Origin: Hirudinaria manillensis
Taxonomy: Eukaryota; Annelida; Clitellata; Hirudinida; Hirudinidae
Assembly: GCA_034509925.1 (NCBI GenBank)
Contig: CM067538.1
Location: 4,247,501-4,311,500 of the forward strand
Length of the DNA: 64,000 nucleotides
Reading direction: 5' to 3'
Under the pieces are notes generated by a model that was not told where the DNA came from, ran no database searches, and worked only from the letters and a program-made list of their open reading frames with translations. A program made the translations under genes and the position numbers. Positions 23,339 through 36,045 of this stretch are shown in pieces (within the stretch, counting starts at the first letter, position 1; every line of letters begins with the position of its first letter).

Positions 23339-24816
23339 TCCTATCTGCTTCATCAAAGGAAGGCGCATCAAGGATTTTGCATATGGCAGACAAACGGGGT
23401 GGAGATTTTATGGCGACGTGCGAAGAACAAGTTCGTATCAATGAGAGGAATCAGCATGACGACTCCTACCTGGTGGAGTTCCTACGGCGCCATCTAATAT
23501 TCGAGAGGACGTTATTTCTGTAACTGTTTATATCCTGTATAAATAAAAAAATTTTATTTTTGTTGTAAATTGTAACTTTGGTGTTAGAATCGTAAATTTG
23601 CATTGTTACACTTTATCTTTGGTTTTCGCCATTGTGCGCGTTTTTTCCTTTGTTGTACAATGTTGCGTTGTTTAGTTGCTGAATAAATTTAGTTTATTAT
23701 TTAGGTTAAAAGTACATGTTTTTTGAAAGGTCTTTCTAAGGGGAATTCATTTATCTAACTCTTTCATCTGAAAGCGTCGGACGTGGCATAAAATCGACTT
23801 TAATCGCTTTTTTATTAATTAATAAATGTTCCCGATTTTTTAGATCTCCCAAATATAGATTCCGACATTCATTGGAGTGTCACAGATATCACAATCTCGA
23901 AGATCATTGGATTTTGATAATTTTAGGGATTTTGGTAGGCAACAAGTAAATCTATCGATTGATGTCATTGACCGATCTTATAAGGAATGACAAGCAGGGG
24001 GGGGAGACTTTTTTCAAAAGACTTTCTATGTGATGAATGACATCCTCCCGGTTTGTCCACTGGCTTTGCTGCACTGCCAGTGCCCTCCTCTCGAATTATT
24101 ATGATTCGTTATTATTAAAGTTGCACAAAAACCGACTTCGCTTTTAATATCCTCAACAGGATCCTTTTCCGCATAGTTTATTTTTTAGGTTTCTTTGACA
24201 AATATCTGTTATTGCCCCCACCCTAATGCATTGTTTACCCCGCCTAATGTAGTGGCACTGGTACCGATAAAAGGAAATCTTGCTCTCAGCTCCTTGCGGC
24301 AATTAAATGGATGTTTGTAACCTCCTCTGGTGAGTAGTGACCAAATGGTACCCTTAACCTTCCATCAACAGAAGATAATTTCATCTAATGTATGTTTTTT
24401 TTTCGTAATCACGCAGTTTGAATCAAATGTGAGGATTCAAAGCAATAAAGTTGCTCGAGTTAATCTTCGACAGATGTCAGCCATGATATTATCGGCGGAA
24501 TCACACCATTTCGAGATCAATTCTTCAAAAACAAAACCAAAACAAAGCAAAAACTGTCTATGCCTTCTTGGCACCCATCAATATGTGGAAGAACCATTCA
24601 ACAAACTTTAGCCATATTCATAAATATTGCACAACCAATTATCCATGATTGTATCAAAAACAATTATTGGATCATCATTGACAACAACAAGAAGGTATTG
24701 TAAAAACATGAAAAGAAATAACTATAGCCTATAAAATGTGCTCCTCATAATTTTGCAAAAACTCGATTTGACAAGACTAAAAAGACTTTCATCAGAAGTC
24801 ATTCAATTGGAATCAA
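23339..24816. other. Intergenic, downstream of Twinkle
   Basis: No supported gene. A plus-strand open frame (23339-23523) ends before an AATAAA at about 23541 and could be the tail of an unrecognised element. A G8 run lies at 23998-24005. The rest is unremarkable. Confidence 0.4.
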
Positions 24817-27800
24817 TCAACTGGAGTCCTCCTCAACGTCAGAGAAATCCAAATGGTCTTCGTGAGGTTCCTTCGAGAAGTCACTCGGCTCCACGGATTT
24901 GATTACCGACTTGATGCCAAAACTGAGGCATTCCTTGTTGAACTTCAGCGGCATGTTGCCCAAATCTCCGGCATATCGGTTCTTCGCTACCTGGAAAAAA
25001 GGATGAAGATTGATGGATAAAAACGCATGTAGGAGTTTGATTTAAATAAAAAAATTATAATATGCAATGTACAGATTTATGATTTTATCTGTAATTATTT
25101 CTCATCTCTTTCTAGTAAATAAACTAATTATGGCTCTATGTTCTTCATGTAGGGTCTAAATGGACTGAATTAGATTCAGAATTATATTAACAATTAAAGA
25201 TTATATTAATAATTTATACCTGAATGAATTTCTTTCCCCGTCCTGTAATGATTCCTGTGTTTTGGAGGATGAGAACATTGTCAGCCTCTTGAGTGGCCTT
25301 GGCACTCCCAAACACAGATGATAGCGTTAACAATTCTGTGGGCTCCTGCATTTAAATTGATAGCTTTAAAGTTTTATGACATATTTTGCAAGTCACATAC
25401 AATAATTTCTAAATGAATAATGTCTGTAATTACAGCAATTATACAATTGCATAATTAAAAACGTTACCTTTCGAGGATGGATGATTAAGGTGATATGACA
25501 ATTGGATTTAGTGGCAAATTTCCTAAAGGCACTGATGATTAGATCTTGTCTCAAGTATTTGTCAAAGTTCTTTGAATCACTGACACCCATCATAAATTGG
25601 AGGTTGTCGACTATGACGTGACCGATGTCGTGTACGTAAACGGCATGCGTCATAACCTGAGACAGAATTGGAATTCTCTTCAAACACCCGTAAACGTTAA
25701 ATTAAAAAGCAATCCCATGTCGGCTCACTCCGAACGACAGACCTACGAGTCTATCTGTTATGACACTACGATTATATGAATTCGAAACATCCTCACATCG
25801 ATGACTTTATCTATGCATTCTTCACCATGGAATGTCATGAAGTACATGGGCAGATCAGCAAGGCACTTGACAAAATGATCGAACTTGTCACTGTTGCTTG
25901 CCAAGTCGAGTCTTTAAAAAAAATTTAAGAAGAAATTGAGAAGATTAAGAAATTTAAGAAGATTTGACTCAGAAAAACTTCTATAATTTTTTGATTTAAA
26001 GTTCTATAATTTGCTAAATAGCAGTGAATATTTTGAAATCATGCCTAGGATAATAAAGTTTGAACTTACTGAGAATATTGAGCAAGCATAATCTCCATGA
26101 GACGAATATTGTTGATTTCAAAACTGCCCCACAACGTTTTTACCTGGAAGGAAATGTTGTCAGGATGTTTTGATAAGAACCTACTCAAAATTCCATAGAT
26201 TTTATCAGAAGGTTAGCGAAAGTTTGGGAGAAAACAAAATTAAATCGAGGAGTCTGCACTTGCGCACGTGCGTCTCACCCCTTGCATGGCCAGGTCGAGA
26301 GAATACTCGCTGACAAAGGTTGTCTTCCCGCAGCCAGTAGAACCGGTCAAGATGGTCAGTTCCCCTCTTCTATGACCCTTCAAGAGCTGGTTCAAGTGGG
26401 GGAATCTCTGCCACTGGAGATATTTTAAATATTAAAATGGTTTAGTACATCAAAAATAATATATAAAATACTTAAGAATAATATACTTAATAGCACTGAC
26501 TGGAGATCAACTTCTATAAAGACATGTAAACAACATTGAGGGTACTTCTTACAAGCTGGATTATATAATGTCATTGCTGTTCAAATTACAATGGACTGGG
26601 AATCTGTGATGATGAAATACAGAAAGTTACCTTGACACCAGCAGCTTCATCGGAATCATAAATTTTATTTCTCAATTCCTCAATTGAGTCGGAAATTGTC
26701 GTTATGCACTTGTGCTTCATAGAGACTGAAGAATCCAGTATTTTCTTGAGGTCCAAAGACTTTTTGAATGCTTCAAATGCCACAGGACGTGTTGCATCTG
26801 GTCTATTAAAATAAAATAAATAAGATAAAACATCTCCTTCATTAGCAATTAAAATGCATTAAAAAATATATTAAACATATGATTGTCCACAGTGAATCAC
26901 CTAATCAAGTAACATCTGGCCTCTCCCAATTTAACAGCAAAATGTTTGGTGTCGTCCCATCTGAAACTATCACCTCCCATCCACAATGTAATCTTTGAGA
27001 TGTGCTCAAGCAGAGGCAAAACCTGTAGTATTGAAATTGAAGCAAAAAATAAGTTTAATATCTTCAAAATGCTCCTGAAAGCAACATTGGGATCATAAAA
27101 CTCCATAAAATGGATGACCTCTTGAGGTAGGATTGGTTCATCTTTTGGAAGGCACATTGCAACTTTTCCAGTCTCTTGGAACACAATGAGAGCATCCAAC
27201 TCACTTGAGGTCAGTACAACATCGGTCGTTGTCGGTTGAACGAGGTTAAAACCAAACAATCCATGAAGATCCTCCCTTCAAAATGTTCAAATGAATGTCA
27301 TATTAAAACTATTATTTTAAAAAATAAACAAAAATTTTTTTAATTTTTAAGATATGATTATCATCATAACATCAAAGAAAAATAACTAAAAATTGTTAAG
27401 TTATTACATGGCTTTGACTAACGGCTTTTATAAATATTATAAATATTAACCACTTTTCAAAATTGTGTGATTTGTATGATCAATAGCACATCATATTCAA
27501 AATTACATCAAATATTCAATCAATTCCCAATAATAAAGTAATTACAATTAAAATCATTAAAAAGACAAACCCAGAATATAACTTGACATCAAATTTGTCT
27601 GAGCAAATGACATCTTCAATATCAGTTTTGGGAGGGTGTGAAATGACCTTCACACCTGTGACCTTATTTTTAAGACCAATCAGGGGGAAAAGGAGACCAG
27701 AGTAATCTCTTTTTACCCGCACCTGGTACTTTTCGAGGGTAGATAGTTTTATGCCCTGCAAAGATTGTAAAACAAGATTGACCAATGACCAATCTACAAT

Positions 27801-29336
27801 CAATTTATTGTCAAGTAAATAAAGCCACCATAAATTTGAATCTAAAGTCATTTTAAAACCAAATCAAAAGTATACCTCAGGCTTTAGATTGTACTAAATA
27901 TCAATTAGGTAAAGATTAAGTATGTTAAATATACTTTGTCAATGACTATGAGCAATATGTGACATGCAGGGTAATGTTCTTGTATGCAGACATAAAGACA
28001 ACAAGATGATATGTGTCATGTTTAACACCCAGAGATACAATGCCAGGGAGCACCATTGGGCGGGGGATCGGTTAGAAGTGCCTTCGAGACCCATAAAGGC
28101 ACTCAAAAGATTGGATAAATACACAAACATGTGCAAAACAAGACCAACTTCAGCATTAAAATCTTCAAGAAGAGACGACAGTTTCTCAGCTTCACAGGAA
28201 GTGACGGGAAGCGACTCCTCAAAAATGCTGCACGCCTCGTCATAGGACGGATCGTTCATGATACTTTTGATATCCTCGTCTTTATCAAAACATGATGGCA
28301 TCCTGAGATGATAAAATTTGGTGATAAAATTCTCTTAAAAGTAAAGACTGTTCTATGCATGAGATAATATCCTATTGGTGCCTATTTATAACTTCTTCCA
28401 CTATCTCATCCTAACTAACTACTCAAATGGCTTCATAAAGCATTTTATCCAATTGATGAAAACTAGTAATTAAAAAAAATCACAATAGGTTTCTATTAAA
28501 TTATATCAAAGTCATTAAATATTTGACTATAAAATGGATGAGTACAATTAAACATTGCAAGTAATACAGTATAGTAATATCGTGATGAATAATTATAAAA
28601 ATCTCAAAATAAAACTAAAATGTAAATGACCATTCACTCAAACCTTTTCTTGCATAGGTTATCATGGACTTTTAATGTATTCTCCTTAAACTTGCTCCAA
28701 GGTCCAGTCTTGAAGCAACTGTGGCAGGCAAAGTATCCTAATAACATGCAAATATTGCTAAGCAACAAATGTTCCTGAAGCTTAAAACTCTTTAAAAAAA
28801 TTCATTAAACAGAATTTGATTCTTCATTCCATTAAAAAATTGTAATTTTCCAAACTTATTTTTTAAGTCTTTTGAATCTCAAACCTAAAGCATATTATTG
28901 TAGCATATGCAGAAATATTTATTAAAGACTTTACAATTTACTCAAAATTAAAATGAAAAGTGATGATAAACCTGTGGTGGAATTGATGTAAAGTTTATCC
29001 AGCTTATCAAACTTGGTTTTACTCTTGGAGTTTCTCAAACATGTTGTCATAATGCAGGCATGTTTTTCTGAATGAACCATGTTCATTTGACCAAGAAATT
29101 CAAGAATTTCCTTTTTTGTTCTTCCTAAATCTTTGTACTTTTCTTTCTGCGTGAAAATGGCTCAAATTTAATCGTTATTCAACTGCATCCAAATTCCCTT
29201 GGCAGAAAATATAAACCTCCACAACATTGGTATCATCTGGGCGTGTTCCAAATCCTTGCTTTATTAAGTTACAAATTCTTGTAAGCCTGTTTGGTTTTTT
29301 TAGAAGTGTACTGCAGATTTGCGGTCTCGAGATCAT
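24817..29336 (-). CDS. TWNK: Twinkle, mitochondrial replicative DNA helicase
   Basis: Fourteen exons on the minus strand give 663 aa (human 684): 29217-29336, 28972-29146, 28644-28737, 28149-28302, 27567-27755, 27119-27271, 26901-27022, 26631-26802, 26279-26413, 26070-26143, 25797-25911, 25468-25656, 25220-25345, 24817-24990. Twinkle is the hexameric 5'-3' helicase that unwinds mtDNA ahead of POLG. The start ATG follows an in-frame TAG and opens a basic presequence with no acidic residue in its first 30 or so amino acids, as for matrix targeting. The N-terminal primase-like half has [11 protein letters not shown] and a toprim-like [12 protein letters not shown]. The RecA-like helicase core has Walker [20 protein letters not shown], Walker [22 protein letters not shown] and [16 protein letters not shown]. 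The acidic C-terminus ends EEDSS. The junction of the exons at 27567 and 27271 is the least certain: phase 0 works with donor GTCTTT, while a better donor 4 bases away would break the frame. Confidence 0.95.
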
Positions 29337-30937
29337 CCCACAGAAACTACAATTCGCAATATATCCGTTCTAATTTATGACGAAACCACCAATCTTGAGC
29401 CCCAATATCGTACTTGGCGCTATCAAAGGCAACGTGCCAGGATTCATTGCTTACTATTCGGTTGGTGCAATTTAAAGTCAAAATACTATTTTGAACCCAG
29501 CTATTTAAAATATCACGCACCGCAATAAATATATTGCGTTTAAAATGTTATATAACTAGCGCACCGCTTTACTCTATATTGACCTAATTCATTTGTTATA
29601 TAATACGCCTTTTGGTCGGGATTTTTCAAATGACTGTAACTATTATTACTAGATTGAATTTTATTAAATGCTTCGTTGCGAGAAAATTTATTTCAACTTA
29701 CAGAGCCATAAAATCTTGTTTTTCGCTTTTTAATTTAAACTAAAATTCCGATAATTTTTTCTTTGTCGCTTCAAATTTTGCGAAATGCAAAAATAAGTGT
29801 TAAAAGTCATTAATACATCAGCAATGGCTTCCTAAATATGTACCAATCTATTTAATCAATTATACAATAAACATAAACAAATATTTTGCCCAAATTTTCT
29901 AAAACCAAAATAAATAAATACCATTATGTAATTTGCTCAAAAATAACTCTAGATTGATCGGAAACGAGGACAGCCAGTACAAATAATTACATTTATAAAA
30001 CGACATCCAGATGTATACTTTCTCAAGTATACCTGATTATACATATTCACTATACATTGATTATACCTGATGATGATTAGCAATTTGTGACTTTATGGTC
30101 CAGATGACCTCACGTTTAAGCAAGATAGTTTGGCCACCCTTTTTTATTTCCCTTTATGGTTATATATAACCAATCATAACAAACATGGTTTAGTTGTAAT
30201 TACCAAAATTGGCCAAATAGTGCTTTTCCAAACAACCATTATATTTCAAGTCATTTTCGACACACAAGACTCGCAAAAAACAATCAATAACACGTAAAGA
30301 TTTCTGATTAAGCCTCTAAGAAAGTAAATGAGCCTAGCCTTCCCAACTTGTAAACATACCCACAAACACTCACATCCACAAGGTCATAAATTATTTCTGG
30401 CAAGTCTCAATCCAAACAGAATGCATTCAAACTCAGTTTTGGAAAACGAGTATCATAAACAAGAATTTCTCCTATTTCCACTTTAGCCCAATGAATTTCA
30501 CCACATTAGCAACTTCCTTAAAAATATATTCAAAACATTTATACTCAAAATTATCCAAATCATATCAAATCACAATAAAAAATAAAACTAAGAGTGAACA
30601 CACAAAACACACTTCCAAAAGTGCCCATATGTATTATCTATTTACGATTCATTCGATCCTCTTATCATTTACATTGGAGAACCTTTCACATGCAAGATTT
30701 GACAATTGCACATTACACAGGCGAAAGACTTTATACGAACCACAGATCAATGACTAGAAAGAACTGGAAATAGAACGAATCATCCTAAATGACAAATTAT
30801 AAGGCAAAAAAAGTCAACGGGAATCTAAAAATCCACTCTCAACATAAACTGAGCTAAAAATGGCTAAGAAAAAGTTGAACAAAGTGAATGTTAGAAACAA
30901 AAACTTTCATTTCCATGAGAATCTTAACCATTTGGAC
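29337..30937. other. Intergenic between Twinkle and PTPMT1
   Basis: AT-rich, with no convincing ORF, RNA gene or repeat. It should include the Twinkle promoter next to 29336. Confidence 0.5.
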
Positions 30938-30943
30938 TTTATT
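30938..30943 (-). terminator. PTPMT1 polyadenylation signal
   Basis: AATAAA on the minus strand, about 66 bases past the PTPMT1 stop codon. Confidence 0.5.
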
Positions 30944-31008
30944 TGATTGAGAAAAATATTATTTGATGCTTATCACTTCTTGAATTGGATGGAAAAATTA
31001 TTATACAC

Positions 31009-31883
31009 TTATTTAACATTTTCTTCATAATATTGTTCAATGGCTTTCATGTGTCGACTCAACAATCTTATGCGAGGCCTGGCAGACGCCAAGTGCTTCA
31101 CTGCCTCCTCAGGGGAGCATTTCAAAGTCTGAAAATTTAACGTCAATAAGAACTCCGATTAAATTACCATTCATAATGTTAACAACTTATATAAGTTGGA
31201 TAAAATAACATTAACTTCAAAAACGAAATATGTAAAAGATTTAAATAGCACCCATGAGCTATAGATTATAATGAGTCTTTGGAAATTACCTCAACAAGAT
31301 AGCAGGCAACTACAGTTGCACTCCTTGATCTGCCAGCTTTGCAATGCACATAAACAGAGTTTGGAGGCTTAGATTCTTTATATTTGAGAATGAAGTCAAC
31401 TCCCTTCTTAATATTTTCATTGCTTGGAACTGAATTCCAATCTGGAGTAGCTAGCACAAGCTGTTCTATTCCAGCTTTTTTAAATTCCTATTTATTGATG
31501 CAAGAAATTATCAGTAGAATTCAACAATTAATATAATCACAATAACCAATTCACCAAGCATTACCTCAGGTGAATTCATAAACATTTCCGTCTCATGAGG
31601 TTCGTTCATGGTCACAACGCCTTTGACACCGATGTCCACCAGCTAAGAATCGAAAAACATTTATGTTAAAAGTAATCATTCCTGAATAATAAATTTCCTT
31701 CCTCACATCTTTTGTCATGGATTTAAAAGGCAAAGCCCCCAAAATAACAACATCATCAACTCTGTTGTACCATTGAAACCTCAATAATTTTTGAAGGGCA
31801 ACATTATAAGCTAGAGAAGAGTAGAAATAAAGCTGAGCAAGATAACTCATGGCTAAGCTCTCCAAACGTTTAATTAGCAGCAA
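31009..31883 (-). CDS. PTPMT1: PTPMT1, mitochondrial phosphatidylglycerophosphate phosphatase
   Basis: Four minus-strand exons (31707-31883, 31565-31642, 31290-31487, 31009-31128) join in phase 0 to 190 aa; human PTPMT1 has 201. It is a dual-specificity-type phosphatase of the inner mitochondrial membrane that dephosphorylates phosphatidylglycerophosphate in cardiolipin synthesis. The P-loop HCKAGRSRSAT supplies the catalytic Cys and Arg of the CX5R motif. Flanking family motifs are WYNRVDDVVILGALPF, GVVTMNEPHET, AGIEQLVLATPDW and CSPEEAVKHL. The C-terminus stops about ten residues short of the human one. A second ATG 33 bases in (MSYLAQLYFYSS) aligns better with the family's N-terminus and may be the true start, giving 179 aa. 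Confidence 0.93.
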
Positions 31884-32227
31884 CTAAATCTTCCCCGGTG
31901 TATACGACCCCAACGATCCGATAAAAACGAAACCCGCTTCTTTCATCGCAATACATGTAACATTTTAATACAATTTATAAAAAAAATTGTAAGGCTAGAA
32001 ATTAATGCTTATATCAGTTTCCGTAAAATCTAAAATCGAAATCTTAAAATTAGCATTAAGTACTGATTTAAAATAATTATTTGCAGTCAGAAGTACAAAA
32101 TATAATTATTTTATAATATTTTGTTAAATATTTTGACATTATTGAATTATGTAGTCGATTTTGGTATTCATGTGTCTTGTTTACTCTCTGTAACCCCACT
32201 TCCTTTTTCCGACATATATTCTCCGAG
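31884..32227. promoter_or_regulatory. Shared divergent promoter region, PTPMT1 / RPL37A
   Basis: Only about 344 bases separate the PTPMT1 start (minus) from the RPL37A start (plus), so one short region must serve both. Close to RPL37A there is a pyrimidine tract CCCCACTTCCTTTTTCCG at about 32192-32209, of the kind that begins 5'TOP mRNAs of ribosomal proteins. Confidence 0.6.
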
Positions 32228-32672
32228 ATGGTTAGTGAGCGTGGATCTACATAAAAAAACGATTAAATGATGTTTTGTTTGACGGGTATAGGCGATTTTT
32301 TTACTAATATTAATCGAACGGAATAATCTTTAGGCCAAGAGAACCAAGAAGGTTGGAATTTGTGGAAAGTACGGAACCAGATATGGTGCCAGTCTCCGTA
32401 AAGATATCAAGAAAATTGAGATCACTCAGCATGGCAAATACACATGCAGCTTCTGTGGCAAGGTGAGTTGCCTAGTGTTGGTCACTTATTCAAGTTTAAA
32501 GATTTTTAATATCTTTGCTTTTAAATTGTAGGAGACCATGAAGAGGAAGGCCGTCGGAATCTGGTCTTGCAAAGCCTGCAAGAAGACTATTGCTGGAGGT
32601 GCCTACGTTTACACCACAACTGCTGCTGCCACAGCCAGGATTTCCATCCGTCGTAGCAAGCTTCAGGCCTAA
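32228..32672 (+). CDS. RPL37A: Ribosomal protein L37A (eL43)
   Basis: Three exons (32228-32230, 32334-32462, 32532-32672) encode 90 aa; mammalian L37A has 92. It is a zinc-ribbon protein of the large cytosolic ribosomal subunit. The first exon holds only the ATG, with the intron directly after it, a common layout in ribosomal protein genes. The protein begins [19 protein letters not shown] and carries the four zinc-binding cysteines as CSFCGK and CKACKK, then [19 protein letters not shown] at 32697-32702 lies 25 bases past the stop. Confidence 0.97.
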
Positions 32673-33177
32673 AGATTGACAGCTACTTTGCTTCGAAATA
32701 AAGTCCTCAATCTTATCACCATTGTGTTCTGTGTTCAAAGGGGCTGGTTTTAGCTTCAGATATTCTACTGCTAGCTTTGAAGTGTTTTTTGAGATCTGCA
32801 ACTAGGATTTTTTTTATCAGTTTAAGGGTTTAGTTTATTTTTGTCTAAAAAAATAATTGTTTGGGGTGATTCTTGTGGAGGTAAAATAGCATAGATTGGG
32901 AGTGGTTCTACATTTTATTGTATCTCATAATGTCTTGTTATGTTTGTTGATTGTGATCCACACTTTTATGGCTGTTGAAACTTTAATCATATTGAATATT
33001 AGGGATTATGTGTTAGTAATTCTGGTTGATTCTAGTGGCATAGGTGGACCCCGAGAGCATGGGTGGTTGTCCCTGAAGAAAGGTCTTCACTGGTGGATCC
33101 AGTTTGTTCCAATATCCTGGGCTGACGACATCAATTGGTCCACTGAGACCTGCAGCTGAACAAAGTGCTGTTGGTGT

Positions 33178-33225
33178 GGGCAGAAGTGGGTGCCTTTGGA
33201 TGTGGACCTGAGGCCACTTCTGCCC
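33178..33225. repeat. 12-bp perfect inverted repeat (hairpin)
   Basis: GGGCAGAAGTGG at 33178-33189 is the reverse complement of CCACTTCTGCCC at 33214-33225, with a 24-base loop. It lies about 500 bases past RPL37A. It could fold as a hairpin RNA or be part of a mobile element; no further support. Confidence 0.7.
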
Positions 33226-35964
33226 GGAGCCACTATTGGGTCAGCAATGCAATGGATGTTTCTTTCAATAATGGCACAAAGCATTGCATCCGACACAATA
33301 ATTAAGGTTACAATATGAGAACCATACGTACTATACATGGACATAATTTAGAGGTCGACACATGGTGCATGACAAAAGCCCATTGTATGTATTGCCTATG
33401 TAAACGTTATAGCAGTGGTTGTAGGGCGCAGGTCTACGTATTTTGTATGATGACTAGTTTGCAAAGGAGAATGTTTTGTATGTGTATGTAGTACATCTGG
33501 AACATCAGTATGTATGCATGCAAATTCAATTTTTTCCATGTTCCATGTTTCCTACGTAGTGCTAAATGCTCTTAAGAGGGGAATGTGTGTATTTTGGTCG
33601 TGAACAGTGAATGTATTCTTTATAGTATGGTTATCCATGAAACTCATCTGTGTGATGAATATCAGGCAGATGCATTTTCGCTAAACTTCCTAAATTTGAC
33701 AATCACCATCTATTTTTTGATTACTCTGCCTGTCCAGCTTAAGCTAGGTCCACTTAGAAGTGTGGGTGACTTTCATTTATTTTTAAGAGCAAAATTTTTA
33801 GAACCTAGTCAAGACTGCTGCAGTCATTTTCAGATGACTTTTAAAGAATGGTACCAATACCTTTGCTGCAACGACCAATTGTGACTGTACCAGCAAAATA
33901 ATCACAAATAGTGGGTAATTATGCCTTATTATGTGTGAGTTAGATATTTCTGTTAACGTTTCACGGAGTTCATTGAGCGTAAATCGAAAGTTAAGTGTTG
34001 CTCCAACATTTCTATTTGTTGTAGTTGGTGGGGGACATCACATTGAATTCCATACGCAAAGTTATCTAGAATCACGAACGAGGATTGTATTAAATGAAAT
34101 AAAAGAATGCACGAAATCTATTTTCGAGAACACAGAAAATAATGCAGTTTATTGCGGAAAACAAATATTTTTATCAGCCATAGAACTTATAATACACTTT
34201 TCCGAACGGTGCTTAAAGATAAGATATCAACGTATTTAACATACCTAGAGTTTTTGGCTGTTGATAACTTAGGTTTTTATTTAAATCCAAATAAGCAAAG
34301 TATCAATAACACTGCAACATTGTTGTATGATGCTGTTTGAAAATACTTAAATATTCATTGCCTAATTTCAACGATCACAATGAACGTAATTTTAAGAATT
34401 ATTAAGATAGAGAAAATCGAATTATTTTGTTGTTAATGTTTTAAATGCATTTCCACTCCGACGAGTTAAGATTCACTTTCATTTACCAACTTTCTAGAAA
34501 ACACTAAATCTGATTTTGTTGTTTACAAGGACCTTACAAAGCATATCGGAAATGATATAGTTTTAGTTAAAACCAAAATTTGTCTCAAAATATTACATAA
34601 ATCCACATTCTCCAACTGGCTTTCCATGATGACCCGCTTACCTTTGGCCAGCGCCTTAAAAGCCAGATTCGGCCTTTCTTGTTATCTGGAAGTTATCAGT
34701 AACAGAATACTTTAAGCAGTTTCAACGCTGCCAATTCGCCATTCGAATATCATTGAAACCATTTCAGACATAAGAAATCCTGGAATGGCTTGTTAATTGA
34801 AAAGAAGCGCCCGGGAATAACTTTTGATCTTGCGGGAATCCTTCTTTGACCAACTTCGGTCACTCAATGCGAATACTCAACCAGAAAATCAATGGCAGCA
34901 TTAAATCGTCCAACTCCCTTGTAATTCTAGTTTTCGGTTTCAAAGATATTCATTTCAACAAATGTCCTAGCTGAGAAGCTTCCTTCCCATTCTCTCGAAT
35001 TTTCAAAATCTACTTGTATATTATGCTTTCGTGATAAGGATATTCACAGTTTGTTGAGGTACATTTTTAGTCAAATGTCATTTGAGATCCTCAAACCACA
35101 AGCTGGAGATTTTAGGTAGGTCTTATTTTTCGTGAAACAAGGCAGTGTATAATGGAAAAACAGTCGAATGTGAAATCTTTTATGTGTGAATTTTTGAATT
35201 CCCGTCATTATCCGATGTCTTTCTTGAATAATAAGTCATTCAATTATTATACAATGATGATTATTTAACTATTAATAACTATTATTCAACTAGATGGCCA
35301 CAAATCGACAGAAGTTACATTTTAGAAAAAGTTTAATTGAAATAGATTCAAATTTCAGCGATGATTTCTCGTACCAACAGTTAATAACAATGAGTAGCAA
35401 CTCAACAAAATATTTAGTATCACCTTAACGTTTATATTATATTTTTAACACTATACTTTTGTAAAATAGTGATTAATTTTTGTATTCAATATGCCAAACT
35501 TTCAGTCTATAGGCATTTACATATTAAATTTATATTGCACGTGACATTTATAAGAAGCCTTTACGTCTAAAGATTGATGAGAAGGTTGACTAAACACATA
35601 AATTTTTATTATTTTATTATTTTTGAAGGAGTAAACAACTGAAATCGTGGTGTAGTAGAAGTTCTCATGAGTTGAGGACATCCTCGGGACCAAGTCAAAC
35701 TGTTTGTTTCTTGGGGTTGTCCATGATTCACCATTAAAACCAAGTCACCCACTCACACCTATAAACTGTGGTTACCTTACTACAACTACCTATTGCTGGT
35801 GAAAATAACACACGTGTTTAAACATTTAAAACTTTTATTTCATTTTCCCTTTATTGGCACGAATTAAAAATAGGAAAGTATTCCGTTATTTGAGTCTGCC
35901 TGAAGACATTTGCAGCGTTTAAAATTTCTATTTCAATTAGAGGTTCGACAGAATGTGACAATCT

Positions 35965-36045
35965 GTATTGGCGCCATTTTCGTTGCTATTCAAAAAGCGG
36001 AAGAACTCATAAAAAAAGCGCGTTAGAGGGATCGCGAGTACATGC
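35965..36045. promoter_or_regulatory. Promoter-like patch without an assigned gene
   Basis: Contains TTGGCGCCATTTTCG, which joins an E2F-like TTGGCGCC to a YY1-like GCCATTTT, followed by the ETS-like AGCGGAAGAAC and a CGCG. Such clusters mark TATA-less starts of housekeeping genes, but no ORF follows on either strand. It may drive a non-coding transcript or be chance. Confidence 0.2.

Noticed and set aside
23167-23523. 118-codon plus-strand ORF ending FERTLFL
   Set aside because: Its first half is antisense to the LTR and direct repeat; the last 60 residues are not recognised. Not enough to call a gene.
27964-28245. Plus-strand ORF over a Twinkle exon
   Set aside because: Antisense to the Twinkle exon 28149-28302 and its intron.
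34152-34340. Short ORFs at 33585-34340
   Set aside because: AT-rich chance frames with no motifs or splice structure.
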